From Diprion similis (taxonomy: Eukaryota > Arthropoda > Insecta > Hymenoptera > Diprionidae): a stretch of DNA of 64,000 bases. The notes under the pieces are model-generated. The model made no database searches, had not been told where the DNA came from, and saw only the letters and a list, made by a program, of their open reading frames with translations. The translations under genes were made by a program, and so were the position numbers. Location: NCBI RefSeq assembly GCF_021155765.1, contig NC_060114.1:6138001-6202000 (forward strand). The letters are read 5' to 3'. Position 1 is the first letter of the stretch, and each line of letters begins with the position of its first letter. Positions 37,239-48,700 of the stretch are shown in pieces.

Positions 37239-40200
37239 ATGCGGAGCCAAGTCTTTTTCTCGTTAGTCGTCGTTGCGTTCTGTTTTGCGGGCTGCAGTGT
37301 TTTTGGCGAGGATTTAGCCGCAGAGGAGCAGCTTAGGACCAAGGATCTCGATGATTTTGACCCAGAATCAGTTTCGACCGACGATGCAGGACTCGTGCGG
37401 CCAAAACGGACGCTTCTTTTGAAGAAGAAGCTCCTCGGACTCGGAGCTCTCGGTCTAGGCGTTGAATTTGGAGCTGTTAAAAGGTAATAATTTCGTATAT
37501 TTTAGATTCTGCGAATTTCTTATGCCCTGAAAAATTTTGAATCTCCTGGTAAGGTGAAATGAATTGAATCTTGAAAGTTTACGAATTCCGAAATATGCAC
37601 TGCGGAATAAAGAATCTTTGAAAAACATCTGATACATATCAAGCAAAGTATTAACAGTTCTTCTCAATCTTCCGGTATGGAATTATTGAATTGGAACTGT
37701 TTTCAGCAAATTTTATTACTTAACGATAAGAATCAAACTGGGATTTTAAAAACGAGAAGAATCACAAGAACTGTCAGTCATTGTTACGAAAATCCTGAAT
37801 AACAGTGTAATTTAATTCCAAAATTGTTGTGATTTTCTAACATGTTTTTTCATCCCGTAATCATTGATCAAAAGGAAAGGAAATTTATAAATTCGGAAGT
37901 GAGGTTATGTTTATACGACATCGCGTAATCATTAATCAAAAGGAAAAGGCGAACGAGCGGGAAACTTGTAAATTCGGAAGTGAGGTTACGTTTATACGAC
38001 CTCGCGTAATCATTGATCAAAAGGAAGAGGCGAACTAGCAGGAAATTTGTAAATTCAGAAGTGAGTCAACGCCCAGAATCTGACACAATCGTCGAGGTGT
38101 TTTAATACTAGTAACATACGTCACTAATGCATGCTTATAATTCATTGCCGGCATCGAAATGTCACGTAATTTGACGGAGCTATTACGCATTCCATTCGTC
38201 GTCTCGTTGTCTGCGACGAAAGAAAGTATACTTGCTGTAAAAACTTTCGACGTTGCTTTTATTGCTGATAATTGATTCACATGGTGTTCCGTATTCTAGA
38301 AATTGTATCTTAAGAATTTTTATTTTCATTATTATTCTCAATAGCGTAGTATGAAATTATACGTACCGATTATCACTGGCTTCAAGTTTCTAAACTTACA
38401 ATACGCAATATCTCAGGAATAATACAGTGAAATATCACAGTGAAATCAATACCATCGACATCTTTCCCACCTCTTTCTACAACACCATAAAACTGTTACA
38501 ATTGTTTCTCGATCCCGAGCTATTGGTTTAAATTTTTTTGAAAGTGCACACAACCGACAATGCTCATTTCCCAAAGTCTTGAACACACCTGTGGATAACA
38601 ACGGCGCTAATTACAACTGCAAATGACGTAACGAATATTCACGGCGGAGCAAAAGACAGACCAAGAGGTCAGTCACGTTGGAATAGAGAAAACGACTCCC
38701 CATAGCGTAATAGTCGCTGCGGTAGAATATTGATGCGACACGCGAAGTCACGTCGCGCAAGAAACACGACGAGGTGTTTTTAAAACATAACAAAAATTCC
38801 CGAAATCCCCTCTGAAGGAGTACCAAGGTACAGTCTAACTCTGACGATGAGTCCTGTATCTGAAAGACGAGTTTCGAAATGCATGCATGGTATGAAACTC
38901 TTCGTTGGTGTGAAGAGTTGTAAATATTGCCGGGTTGACGGTAAATATGTGTTCAATTTCTTCACGATTAGGTATGCAGATAGGTTATGCCGTAAACTTG
39001 AAATGCTCCGACTTGTCAAGAAGAGGAACCTGAGCACATTGATGGTCAGCAATTTAGCGTCTACAGCATAACTAAAATGTTTTAAACATTGGTTGGTCGA
39101 ATTCCAAATGAATTTCAAATCTTCATGCAGAAAAGAGAAACGACGCCTTGACGAATCTTTTGACCCATTCTTAGGTTAAGAGCGTCTTGATACCGGCCGT
39201 AAAAAGTCGTTCGGTTTTTGCGCTGTTAGACTGTTTTCGTACTGTTATTCAAAGTAACCTGAACTGGATTTTTTATGTGGCACCGTCCTACACTTGCAAG
39301 ATGATAATTTATGCGTCTGCCGGAATATTTTGTCGATATGCTTAACTTCAAGGTGGTCAAAGCACGATGAGGTCATGCGGGATTACGGAATTCTTCGTGA
39401 TTGTTGATTTTCAATGAACGGTGAAGTCATACTCATAAAATATATGAATGCCTATGGACGATATTGGTGTATAGATATACACGGCTGGTAAAAAAAATGT
39501 TCCAGCCGGTACACTTAAATTTTTTTGTCGATTTAACCATTTTTCGATGCATTACAGAGTGAAAAAAAGTACAAGGTACAAATTAAATGTTGATATGACA
39601 ATTTAAATGTCAACGTTACCATAATTTGTGTCATATTTACTAACAGAAACGTAACAAATCACACAAACAAAGTGTACCTGCTGGGACATTATGTTGACTT
39701 AAATTAATCTAACAGTAATGTACCAATAGCATGTATAAACAATATGCATTCAGCTGAATATGTACCCACTAATATAAAAATATGAATGTAACTTATAATT
39801 TATTTCTTCTCAAATTCAAAACACCAATGCGATTTGTATTTCTGTCTTATTGTGATCACAAAACATAACTGTAGACAGTATTTTATCTCGGTCCAGCTGG
39901 AAAGTACAAATACAATTTGTATGATATTCCATTATCATTGTAAAATGTGATTCATAATTTTTTCTTAACTAATTACAAAATACAAATGTAATTCGTATTC
40001 CATATGTCTCCAGTCATGAATTGTTTTCGTAATTTGTAATACGTGATTAGTCCGTATTTAACTTTGAGTTCAATGGTTCCAATTACGAACTACGGATTAC
40101 AAATACAATTTTTATTTATTTCGAATTGTTAGATGCGAACGCAAGTTGTGATTTATGTAACTCCGATTGAAAATTGAAAATTAAAAATATAATTAAAAAT

Positions 40201-42519
40201 TACAGAATACGAATACGATTTGTATTTTGTTTCGGTTACGAAATACGAATAAAACTTACACTTCATACGTGACTTAACATGAAAGTCACAAATTACAAAT
40301 ACAAGATCTAATTCTAGGTATAAAACACGTGGACATCAATTCAGAGCCTAGCTTATCGGTCGAGTTGATTACGTTAGTAATGCAGATTCAGCCCGTATCG
40401 GCCGGCCGATGGTGGCACTGCAGGTTGAATCTGCGTTACCAAAACGAAACAAAATACAAATTCTATTTGTACTGTATATTCAGCGGGGCAAAAATACATT
40501 CACATTTAAGCCCCTGCGTGCACCAAAAACTTAACTCGAGTTGAATTTTGGTCAATGAAACGTAAATAAAGTATTTGATAACCGATCCGCGGGTGTTTTA
40601 ATGAAAAAATCAATCATTTTTCGTTTTGACAAAACTTTCCTAACCCGTGTTATCCCAAAAACGCCCATAAGATTTTAACTTTTACATGTCAATTAGTCAA
40701 ATTCTGAAGAATACTAAACATGAATTACGTTGTTTTTGCATAAATTATATTTTTTTTGCATAAAAGGAGGGATATAAGGGGTTGAAAAAAATGTATACGC
40801 GTGTTTTCTGATCAACATATCTTATTTAAGACAGTTTTCTCAATAGTATGGTAACTGAATTACGTCACCATGCATCTGATACCTCCTTTTTAAACCTTTT
40901 CTTGAACTAGTGTTCGAGCTACTAGTTTCTGTTCCACATACAACCGTCCTACAGTTTTATTGTTACAAAAACTTTAATAGGTTCAGTCTACGCGCGATTC
41001 GCGAACAATGTACCGTACCTGTAAAATGTTTGAAAAGTATAGAAAAGCGTTGTTATCGTTCTAAAACCTAACGTATTTGTCTATGTAGGTTCGTGAAATG
41101 TGATAATGCATTTGTAAGCAAAAACAACTTGACTCGAATCAAGTTATTCTCGCACGCAGAGGCTCACATGTAGTTTTGATTTGAGTCTAGGTAAGATGTA
41201 AACTATATGCAACTATCATCGAATTACAATTTTGCCAACCAATGCTGTTAACCCCTCAATTTCAGTTACGGCTACGGTGGCTACGGCGACGGAGGTTATG
41301 GCAGAAACTACGGCGGAGGTTATGGCGGAAACTACGGCGGAGGTTATGGCGGAAACTACGGCGGAGGCTACAATGGCTACTACAGGGAGGAAAATTCTGG
41401 GCCAAGTTACGCGTCGCATCCAGTTTACATTGAGAAGCCAGTTTACGTTGAGAGGCCAGTGTACGTCGAGAAACAGGTTTACGTACCGAAACCGGTCTAC
41501 GTATCGAGGCCAGTTTACGTTGAGAAGCCCGTCTCCGTCGAAACGACGTACGGATACGAGAGGCCCACCGAACACCATGGAACCGGTTGGGGCTTGAACG
41601 GAAACGGGAACTCGAACGCGAACGCAAATTCGTATGGCAACAGTAACGGATACGGAAACGGGAACGGATACGCCAATTCCTACGCCAGTAGCCAAGCCGA
41701 AAGCTGGAGTGCTGGCACTAATTTAGGACAGTCTTCTCAAGCTCATGCCAGCGCCAGCGCCTCTGCCGGCGCCTCTTCGGGGGGAAATGGCGCCGGAAAT
41801 GGAGGGTGAGAATATTTTCCGCTCCTTCTTTTTTTTATCACCTTTCCCGCCGTCATACAATTGTTGAATGCACAAATTTAGTCACAAAGAGTCGAAAAAT
41901 GTCGTTTTGAGAGTACCTAACCTAGCACTGTCAGCAGAACTTACCATTGCGAATTTATTTCTTTCGTCAAAATTTTCAACCCCAAGGTGAAAAACTCAGT
42001 TTCGATGAAGTCTGATACAGCAAACGCCTAAACGGAGTTCAAAATGGTTCTTTAAGTTTTTGTTTTTGTTATACGGTTTGTCTGATTTTTTTTTTGTTCC
42101 TGTATATAGTTAGTTGAGTGAAAATTGTCCAATTCGTTTTTTTTCTTAATGCACGATCTATTCAATCTCTTTCTTCGTTGTAAAATTAATTGAATAAACA
42201 CATTTTATTTTATTGATGTGAAATTAGTTGCCTTAGAATTGTACAATTTGTTGTTTCTGTTCTTGTACGATTTTTCCATTTTTTCGTAGTTGTATCAGGT
42301 ACCTGAAAATTATTAAATCTTTTGTCGTTGTTGTTGCCGTTCGATTTATCTAGTTTTTCGACAGTGTTATGAAGTTTTTAAATTTTTTCCAAGTTGTCAT
42401 TATTCTTTGTATGTACATCCTAATAATCATCATAAATTTTTTCAAAAACACAATTATTGTTTCCATCAACTTTTTAATAACACTAAACTTCGGTTTTGTC
42501 ACACAGCTACGCCTACTGA
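37239..42519 (+). CDS. Gene B: secreted Gly/Tyr/Asn-rich paralogue of gene A
   Basis: Coding exons 37239-37483, 41266-41805 and probably 42507-42519, about 265 aa. All junctions are phase 2, as in gene A. Residues 1-23 form a signal peptide. An acidic pro-region is followed by RPKR (54-57) and TLLLKKKLLG, the counterpart of TLFLKKKLLG in gene A. The second coding exon opens with YGG/YGGN repeats, continues with PVYVEKPVYVERPVYVEK-type repeats shared with gene A, and closes with an Asn/Gly/Ser/Ala-rich tail. The 3.8-kb intron after the first coding exon is far larger than in gene A. The last exon (Gly-Tyr-Ala-Tyr-stop after cacacag) mirrors the tiny last exon of gene A; otherwise translation stops at TGA 41807-41809, only one codon past the donor GG|GTGAGA. 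An extracellular matrix or cuticle role is inferred from composition only. Confidence 0.75.
37856..38068 (+). repeat. Tandem repeat of about 81 bp, 2.7 copies
   Basis: Units beginning CGTAATCATTGATCAAAAGG start at 37856, 37924 and 38005; the first is shortened by about 13 bases. Each continues with AATTCGGAAGTGAGG (the last has AATTCAGAAGTGAGT) and, in the first two, TTTATACGAC. It lies in the large intron of gene B. Confidence 0.85.
39500..39690. repeat. Small inverted repeat, possible MITE remnant
   Basis: GTTCCAGCCGGTACACTT near 39500-39518 faces AAGTGTACCTGCTGGGAC near 39671-39688 in inverted orientation with two mismatches. Flanking similarity is weak. It could be the ends of a short decayed transposable element in the gene B intron. 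Confidence 0.4.
39780..40325. repeat. Degenerate palindromic AATACAAAT...ATTTGTATT repeat
   Basis: Short words such as acaaatac, atttgtattt and cgtattcc recur in both orientations over about 550 bp with irregular spacing. This is AT-rich low-complexity sequence able to form many small hairpins. Confidence 0.4.
40370..40443. repeat. 74-bp hairpin with GC-rich palindromic core
   Basis: CGTTAGTAATGCAGATTCAG at the left is complementary, with few mismatches, to TTGAATCTGCGTTACCAAAACG at the right. The centre contains the perfect palindrome TCGGCCGGCCGA, which is unusual in this AT-rich intron. Confidence 0.6.
41275..41372 (+). repeat. In-frame Gly/Tyr/Asn-coding tandem repeat in gene B
   Basis: A 24-bp unit approximating ggaggttatggcggaaacta with trailing cggc repeats about four times and encodes GGYGGNYG-like blocks. 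Gene A lacks it entirely, so it arose after the two paralogues separated or was lost from A. Confidence 0.8.
41422..41541 (+). repeat. In-frame 18-bp VYVEKP-coding repeats in gene B
   Basis: Six or more variants of ccagtttacgttgagaag (18 bp) encode P-V-Y-V-E-K hexapeptides. The same hexapeptide occurs in the second coding exon of gene A, linking the two genes. Confidence 0.85.
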
Positions 42520-42888
42520 AGGTGCCTGAAGAAGAAGCAATGATTTTCGAAAAACGAAGTGAACTACGCTAGGATTCAGAGTATTGGAAAAAACATCTCA
42601 TTCTCTTTGAAATTTCATCTCAATCTACAAAATGGAAGATTCAGTTTTCGATAGAAGCTATCTAATGTACACATTTTTGTTCCCCACAAATTGATTTGAG
42701 TTGATGATTAATTATACTTTATTGTAAGGTTTTTTATTGCAAACTATCGTCTTCTCTGTCAGTCATACCTCAAGCTTGCTACGAAATTTTTAGTTTTATT
42801 CCGCCTGAAATATTTCGGAAGAAAATTCAAGCGTGATTATAATATCCGTACTTCAGCGAATTGAGAAATAGATTCTTAACGGCTCATA

Positions 42889-42894
42889 AATAAA
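42889..42894 (+). terminator. AATAAA polyadenylation signal, gene B
   Basis: A perfect AATAAA about 370 bases after the proposed last exon of gene B. It is a plausible end of its 3' UTR. Confidence 0.5.
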
Positions 42895-44112
42895 GGATCA
42901 TCAATTTCTATCACATTCAAATCTCGTAGCATCATCAATTAATTATTTGTACCAACTAGAGCAACGGCTTAAAAAGTACGTCAACGCATTTGCACTTACC
43001 GATAGTAACGACACTTTGATATTTGCGACGTACCGTTGAATAATATTATACTTGTCATAATATGTATTACATAATAATATATAGTTATAGATCCTATTTA
43101 AGTCAATTTTTGTACAAAGAAAATAATTTTCACCTGCGTACATTGTATTCTCATTTATTCTGTATGAATGTTCTGTAAATCCAATGAATCTGAAAACAAA
43201 TAAATAAAAATAACGATAAACATCAAATAGATGCGAGGAATTCATTCTCACTTTCTACGATGTATTTTTATTTTTTAAGCCAAATTTGGCGGAAACAATA
43301 AAGAAAATATGACATAAAACTGAATGCTTTGAAACCAGCGGATCGTAGAGAGGGATGACGGCTCGTAATTACCTACACAGTTGACAAAGACTGATGAACT
43401 TTCGGGGAACAATTGAGTTTAAGCTTCACAGTTTAACGCGTGCATTCATTGCGGATGTCAATGTCACGGAATAGCGATCAATGCCGATTTTAATCCAATT
43501 ACAGTAGCGTAATACCTGAAGAGATTGAATGGGATCTAATGCGGAAGTTTGCTTTTTCATCGGTATTATATATAAACAAATCGTTCCAAGGTTGTAGGTG
43601 ATTATACCTGTGAAGACATGTAAAGCAATACGTCACGATTTCCGAAGTTGGGGAAAAAAATGGTTAATGGCGAAAAAACAGCGTTAATGGTCGTGGTAGT
43701 CATAAATGAAACAAGCTTTTTGGGAAGATTGCACATTTTTCTGAATTGAATCGAATCTTGAAGAGCAGGCCAATTTTTTTTGTTAGACTCTCGAATCAAA
43801 TAACAAAACATTCTTTCAGACACTGATTTACCCGATGAGTTTTTTCAACGAAGATACCAGCATTTTGCGAGCAGACGGAGTGAAGGTGAACAAAATTAAC
43901 ATTCTGGTTTTATTCCGAAACGGTAAATTTTTAATTAGTCAATTAAGATTCTGTATTTTTGTACTTCAATTAATTTATTCATTTGCACTATTATTCAGCT
44001 GCTTTGCCCCCCTCCCTCCTATATATTAACTGAACAACTTGTGATAAATCGTAACATAAATCGATCATAAGACAGTATGATAATACGCAAGACTCAGTTT
44101 CCACTTCAGTTT
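42895..44112. other. Non-coding interval between gene B and H2B
   Basis: No gene is supported on either strand. A minus-strand AATAAA (TTTATT at about 43976-43981) lies some 130 bases beyond the H2B stop and could end that transcript. The remainder is AT-rich without recognised repeats. Confidence 0.5.
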
Positions 44113-45018
44113 TCAAGCCTCAATTGATTTCGAGCTCGTGTATTTCGAAACGGCTTTCGTCCCCTCGGATATCGCGTACTTAGCAAGTTCACCGGGAAGA
44201 AGAAGCCGCACGGCAGTTTGAATTTCCCGCGAACTGATGGTCGGTTTTTTGTTGTAACGCGCCAATTTCGAGGCCTCACCAGCAATCTTGACGAACATGT
44301 CATTCATGAAACTTTCCATAATCGACATCGCGTTTCGAGAAATACCCGAATCGCCGTGAACCTGTTTCAGAACCTGCAGCAAAGATTGAAATCGTTTTAC
44401 GTTACCCGATTATTCAAGGATTTCTATAATTGCGTCTAGCAGCAAGCAGCGCGAAATAAATTTATGCAAATTAATGTAGGTAAGTAAAATTCGGATGTTA
44501 TATTACACAAATCTGACTTACGCCTAGAAATCCCTGTGAAATTGTAAAAGTTTTTAAAATTACGAGTTTACTATTTTAAATGTGTTTTGAAAATTATGTT
44601 CCACAAATTCTTGCGTAACGTTGATTCGAATATTCAATTAATAAATTCAAAAATTATCCGATGATGTTCACATGACGAATAACAAAGTTGATTCAATAAA
44701 GACTCACCTTGTGTCGGTCAACAGAAGAATTATAAAAAATTCCACAGCCTAATGGAGTTTTCATGTAAAAAAAAAGCAAAAAAAAAAAAAAAAAAAATCA
44801 TAGCCTACAAAACTATTCTGGAAGGTTTTGAAGAGGAATAGAATGAGTTTAACCTGTCGAAAAAAATATATATATACTTTGTCCTTGGAATTTACCCTGT
44901 GAATGTAAGTGGCGTAGGTCATTGATCGCATCTTCTTAGATTTTCTGACAGCCACTTTTTGGACATTTTTAGGGTTTTTGCCGGGCGCTGAGGATGGTCG
45001 TGGAGTCTTTGCGAACAT
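44113..45018 (-). CDS. Divergent, intron-containing histone H2B variant
   Basis: Two exons on the minus strand, 45018-44896 and 44373-44113, joined in phase 0 (donor AGG|GTAAAT, acceptor tgcag|GTT) to give 127 aa. The histone fold matches H2B closely: YIHR/VLKQVH at the junction, [18 protein letters not shown], then the family hallmarks [20 protein letters not shown] and [14 protein letters not shown] near the C terminus. H2B pairs with H2A in nucleosomes. Unlike canonical replication-dependent H2B, the gene has a 522-bp intron, an unusual N-terminal tail ([13 protein letters not shown] with few Lys), a C-terminal extension (SIEA) and no other histone gene beside it. I see no histone 3' stem-loop after the stop. 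These traits fit a polyadenylated replacement or germline-type variant; that role is inferred. Confidence 0.9.
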
Positions 45019-45606
45019 TTTCTGCGCCGTCGAGGAAAATAGAGAAAAAGTTAAATCGAAAAAAAACGTGGAATGATAAAAATCAACAACCACAAGATTT
45101 CCAACGCCGTGGAATTGGCCTTTACCGATTAATCCGTGCTGCAGTGAATAACGACGAGCCGTAAAAAGTGTCCTTGAACTCTCTTCTGCACCGAAAAACT
45201 CGCATCTGACCGTCAACAAATGACGGTTCGTTTTCCACTTCTCAATTATTTCTCATGGCCCAGGTAATGTCATCGGCGCAGTCAATAATACACCCAAAGA
45301 AACAAAGGTTCTTTATTCTTCTTCCGATCCGTCCTTCATCCTCTCATTTCTTATTCTAATTTTTCTCTTTTACAGTTACTCAACTATACCCGGGAAGAAA
45401 TGTACAGCACGACAATAGCGGGTAAAAAAAGAGTGAAAAAAGCAGACGGAAAATAATCCGAAAACAAAAATCAAGGATCGACATCGCCTCCGGCGGTCAT
45501 CCTGACCTACAGAATATCGCAGCTCGGCCGAATAGCTCGCAGTTCCTATAATGCCGTTCTTGCCGGTCCAACGGATCCGCCTGTGGAAGGGGAAGTGCTG
45601 TTTTTC
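45019..45606. other. Shared divergent upstream region of H2B and gene C
   Basis: H2B (minus) and gene C (plus) are transcribed away from each other across this interval of about 590 bp. No TATA box is evident on the H2B side. A 16-residue mixed T/A run lies within the H2B intron rather than here. Confidence 0.45.
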
Positions 45607-45616
45607 CTATATAAAT
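45607..45616 (+). promoter_or_regulatory. TATA box of gene C
   Basis: CTATATAAAT lies 131 bases before the start codon of gene C. Initiation about 30 bases downstream (near 45637) would give a leader of roughly 100 bases. Confidence 0.65.
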
Positions 45617-45737
45617 CTGGACCCGTGGTTGAAAGCAACACACATATAACCGGGATTGCCGATTGGTAATAGTCTGAAAATAAACAAATAAGCAAGTGAA
45701 TAAACTATTTTAAACAATAAACAAGCTGAATATTAAC

Positions 45738-48700
45738 ATGAAAAACGCCATTTTTCTACTCGGCGCTGTTATCAGCATCGCCATTCTCGACGTCGATGCA
45801 GCTTCCGTCCACCGTGAGCCTTTTCTTAATTTTTGCATCAATTTTCGCTGATCTGAAAAACGCCTAGAAGACGTAGAAAAATCCTACAAAAATGTGGGGG
45901 GTTAGAAATAAAGGGACAGCTATTCTCAGTTCTCAGATTTTTGAAATCAGAAACAAGGCAGCCAAAAATTAAGAGAAAAAAAGTAAAAAGTGTTGACGTC
46001 TTTGTGGCGTCTTCCAGAATTATACTCACTTCAAAATAATCATTATGAAATGATACGATTCCTAGATTTCTCAGGAAATTCAACCGTGTTCAAGATTTGT
46101 AAAAATTTTTGGTAATTCTCATAAACGTTTTGGCGGTCTAACGTGTCTTCGAGGCAACTTTTACTACCTTTTAAAAATGATGGTACATCTATAAAAAAAA
46201 AGTTAATGAAAAATGTGTTTTCTTCTTTTGCAGGTCGCGAGAAGAGGCATCAAATCCTCAATCCAGGTTATGTCGGAGATTGTGAGTATTTTTTATTTTC
46301 TCTGTACGTATAATTTGAAATTCGAGTTTTCAAGGCGCGGAAATTTTTGTATAATTTAGAAGAAAATTTTCCGAAATCCATTCACCCGTACAGACGTATT
46401 ACAGTGCATCGGTAATAACTTAAAATTCAGTAGTATGTCAACACAAATTCGGTTGATGGAATAAGGTATGTAATGGAAAACGATACTTCGTTTCGATACA
46501 TCCTGACATCTATTTAAAAAATTAGCGAAGCCCATCACGCAATGAAAAGAATAGAAACAACGGTACAAAAATGTATTATGCACTCATAGATATGAACTGG
46601 TAGAACAATATAAAAGTGAGTTAAAAAATTGATGATTTGCAGGTATACTTTCTCGATAAAAATTTAAACGGTTTTATTCAACTGATAATTTCCTGCGGTT
46701 TATTGTTTTCAAACAGCCACGAGTTTGAGTATACATGGTGTGCCTGGAACTCTAACGACACGCCTCTTTCTTCGAGGTCAAAGCCTTTAAGTGAGATGTG
46801 TACCAACTGTCTAAAAAATCCCCATATTGCTAGGGAATTATTTTTCTGGCGAACGCCACCCTGCTCGCTTATACCATCATGTAGAGTTCTGGCCTGAGTT
46901 ATTTAGAGTCCCGCTCATTTCTTCCCACGCAGATTCAACGTCACAACAATTAATCACCACCGATCTAGGGTATTTTGGCGCTGTTGGTACACACCTCACT
47001 TAAGTCCAGTCCAGCGCGTGAAAGAAATTTTTTTGGAGAAAGACGCTGCACTCCTAGGCTCACCATGTATACTCACGCCACGGTCGAAGGTGATCCGATA
47101 GTTGCAGGCATCGAGCGTTTAACGGCCGCGTGAGTCACAGGACGCCACCACCAGATGGCGCTCTGATTTGCCCCGATTCAAAACGGCTCCTGCACGTGTT
47201 TTTAGCCGGTACAAAGTCTTCTCGGTTATTAACCGCGGATAAAAATAAAGACGGATTGAAAGCAGTGTTTGGCACTCCTCGGGTAACCTTCAGTTTCGGA
47301 GACTTTCAGTAACGGACTGAAAAGTTGCGAGTTTGGTCAAGGTCCCTCAGCGCAACAGCGTACAACTGATTTGTCAGCATTTACGATCATTACAGTGTTT
47401 ACACAAATAATTAACGCCACCTTTGTTGGATGGGGAATGTTATTACATATTGGCCAAAGATTTATTAAGATGAAATTAATATTTGCTCGTTGGTTTAGTG
47501 CAGCAGGGAAAAAAATTGTCACTCTCGCGATATCATCTTTTACTTTCGGACGGTGGGTGAATGTCAATTATTTGTCAAGTAAACGCAGAAGATGTTATGT
47601 TTGCTGTGCCAGATCGCTTGTGCAAGTTATCATTGGACAGATTGTTTCGCGAACGATTTTCGACTATCGTAGTCAACAACATGCGAAAATTAAAGGGTTG
47701 TATGTACCAAGATTCACGAGTTTAAACATCACTAGAAACGAGATTTCAAAATACTTGCATTCTCCGAAATTTTTCCCATTGATTTTTACCAAAAACATAT
47801 GTTCGAAATTAGAAAATTGTGCATAGAAATCGTATTTTAAATCAAGCTACCGATTTTTATGGAAAATCAAACACAATATTCATGGGTAATTTAAAGTGAA
47901 TTTAACGAAAAACGGTTTTACTATCAGAGGATCCATTGCAGAAATAACGGATCGAAGCTATTTTCGGGGATTCAAACTGTTTCTTGCAAACATCGTTTTC
48001 ATAATCTGAGGATCGATTCGCTGAAAAAATATGCGATGATATTTCCAAAAAATTCTTCTCATCACTAGAAAAATCATTTTCGTTTACCAAGAATCGATTG
48101 TACCAAAACCAAGTACGAAAATTTAAAATATTTCAAGTAAAAATTGATAGTAGAAAGAACCAGTTCAAATGTTTTTTTGAAATTGAAATTATTTGCTTTC
48201 AAATTCGGTTTCGTAATCTGATGATTGATGTTACCAAAAACAAAACCATATAATTTCCATACATTCGAATCATTCCTTGCAAAAATATTTTTTTCTGTTC
48301 AACCGTCAATTTACAAATTGTTCTTGCGTTCGTACAGATTCTACAGTTGAATTTTTTGTTTTTCCATAGATTGGTCTGGTCCACAAATCGGGGGAAACTT
48401 TGGCGGGCTGTTCGAAAGTGAATCGAATGCAGGAAGCAAGAGTCTCGTGAGACGTAACGGAGAAGACGGAGGAGGTGATGCAAGCAGTAGCGCCAATAGT
48501 TACAGTCAGAGCGGCTCTAGCGGTGGCGGTAAAAACTAAACAATTTTTACTTCAAAATTTTGCTCTTGAACGTGTATCAGGACCGGTGGATAATTGCATA
48601 CATTTCGAGAACTTATAACTTTACAAGCAATTATTCTATTCGATTGTTATTTCGTTTCACTAAAAATTATGCAGATCAAGTTTCATTTACATATTTTGTT

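Noticed and set aside
38838-38885. Hammerhead-ribozyme-like string CTGACGATGAGTCC...CGAAA
   Set aside because: CTGACGA and GAAA are present, but the bases that should close stem II do not pair, so the catalytic fold is not supported. It may be a remnant of a retroelement.
41216-41695. 159-codon minus-strand frame opposite gene B exon
   Set aside because: It mirrors the codon-repetitive second coding exon of gene B, which has splice sites, a signal peptide exon and a paralogue.
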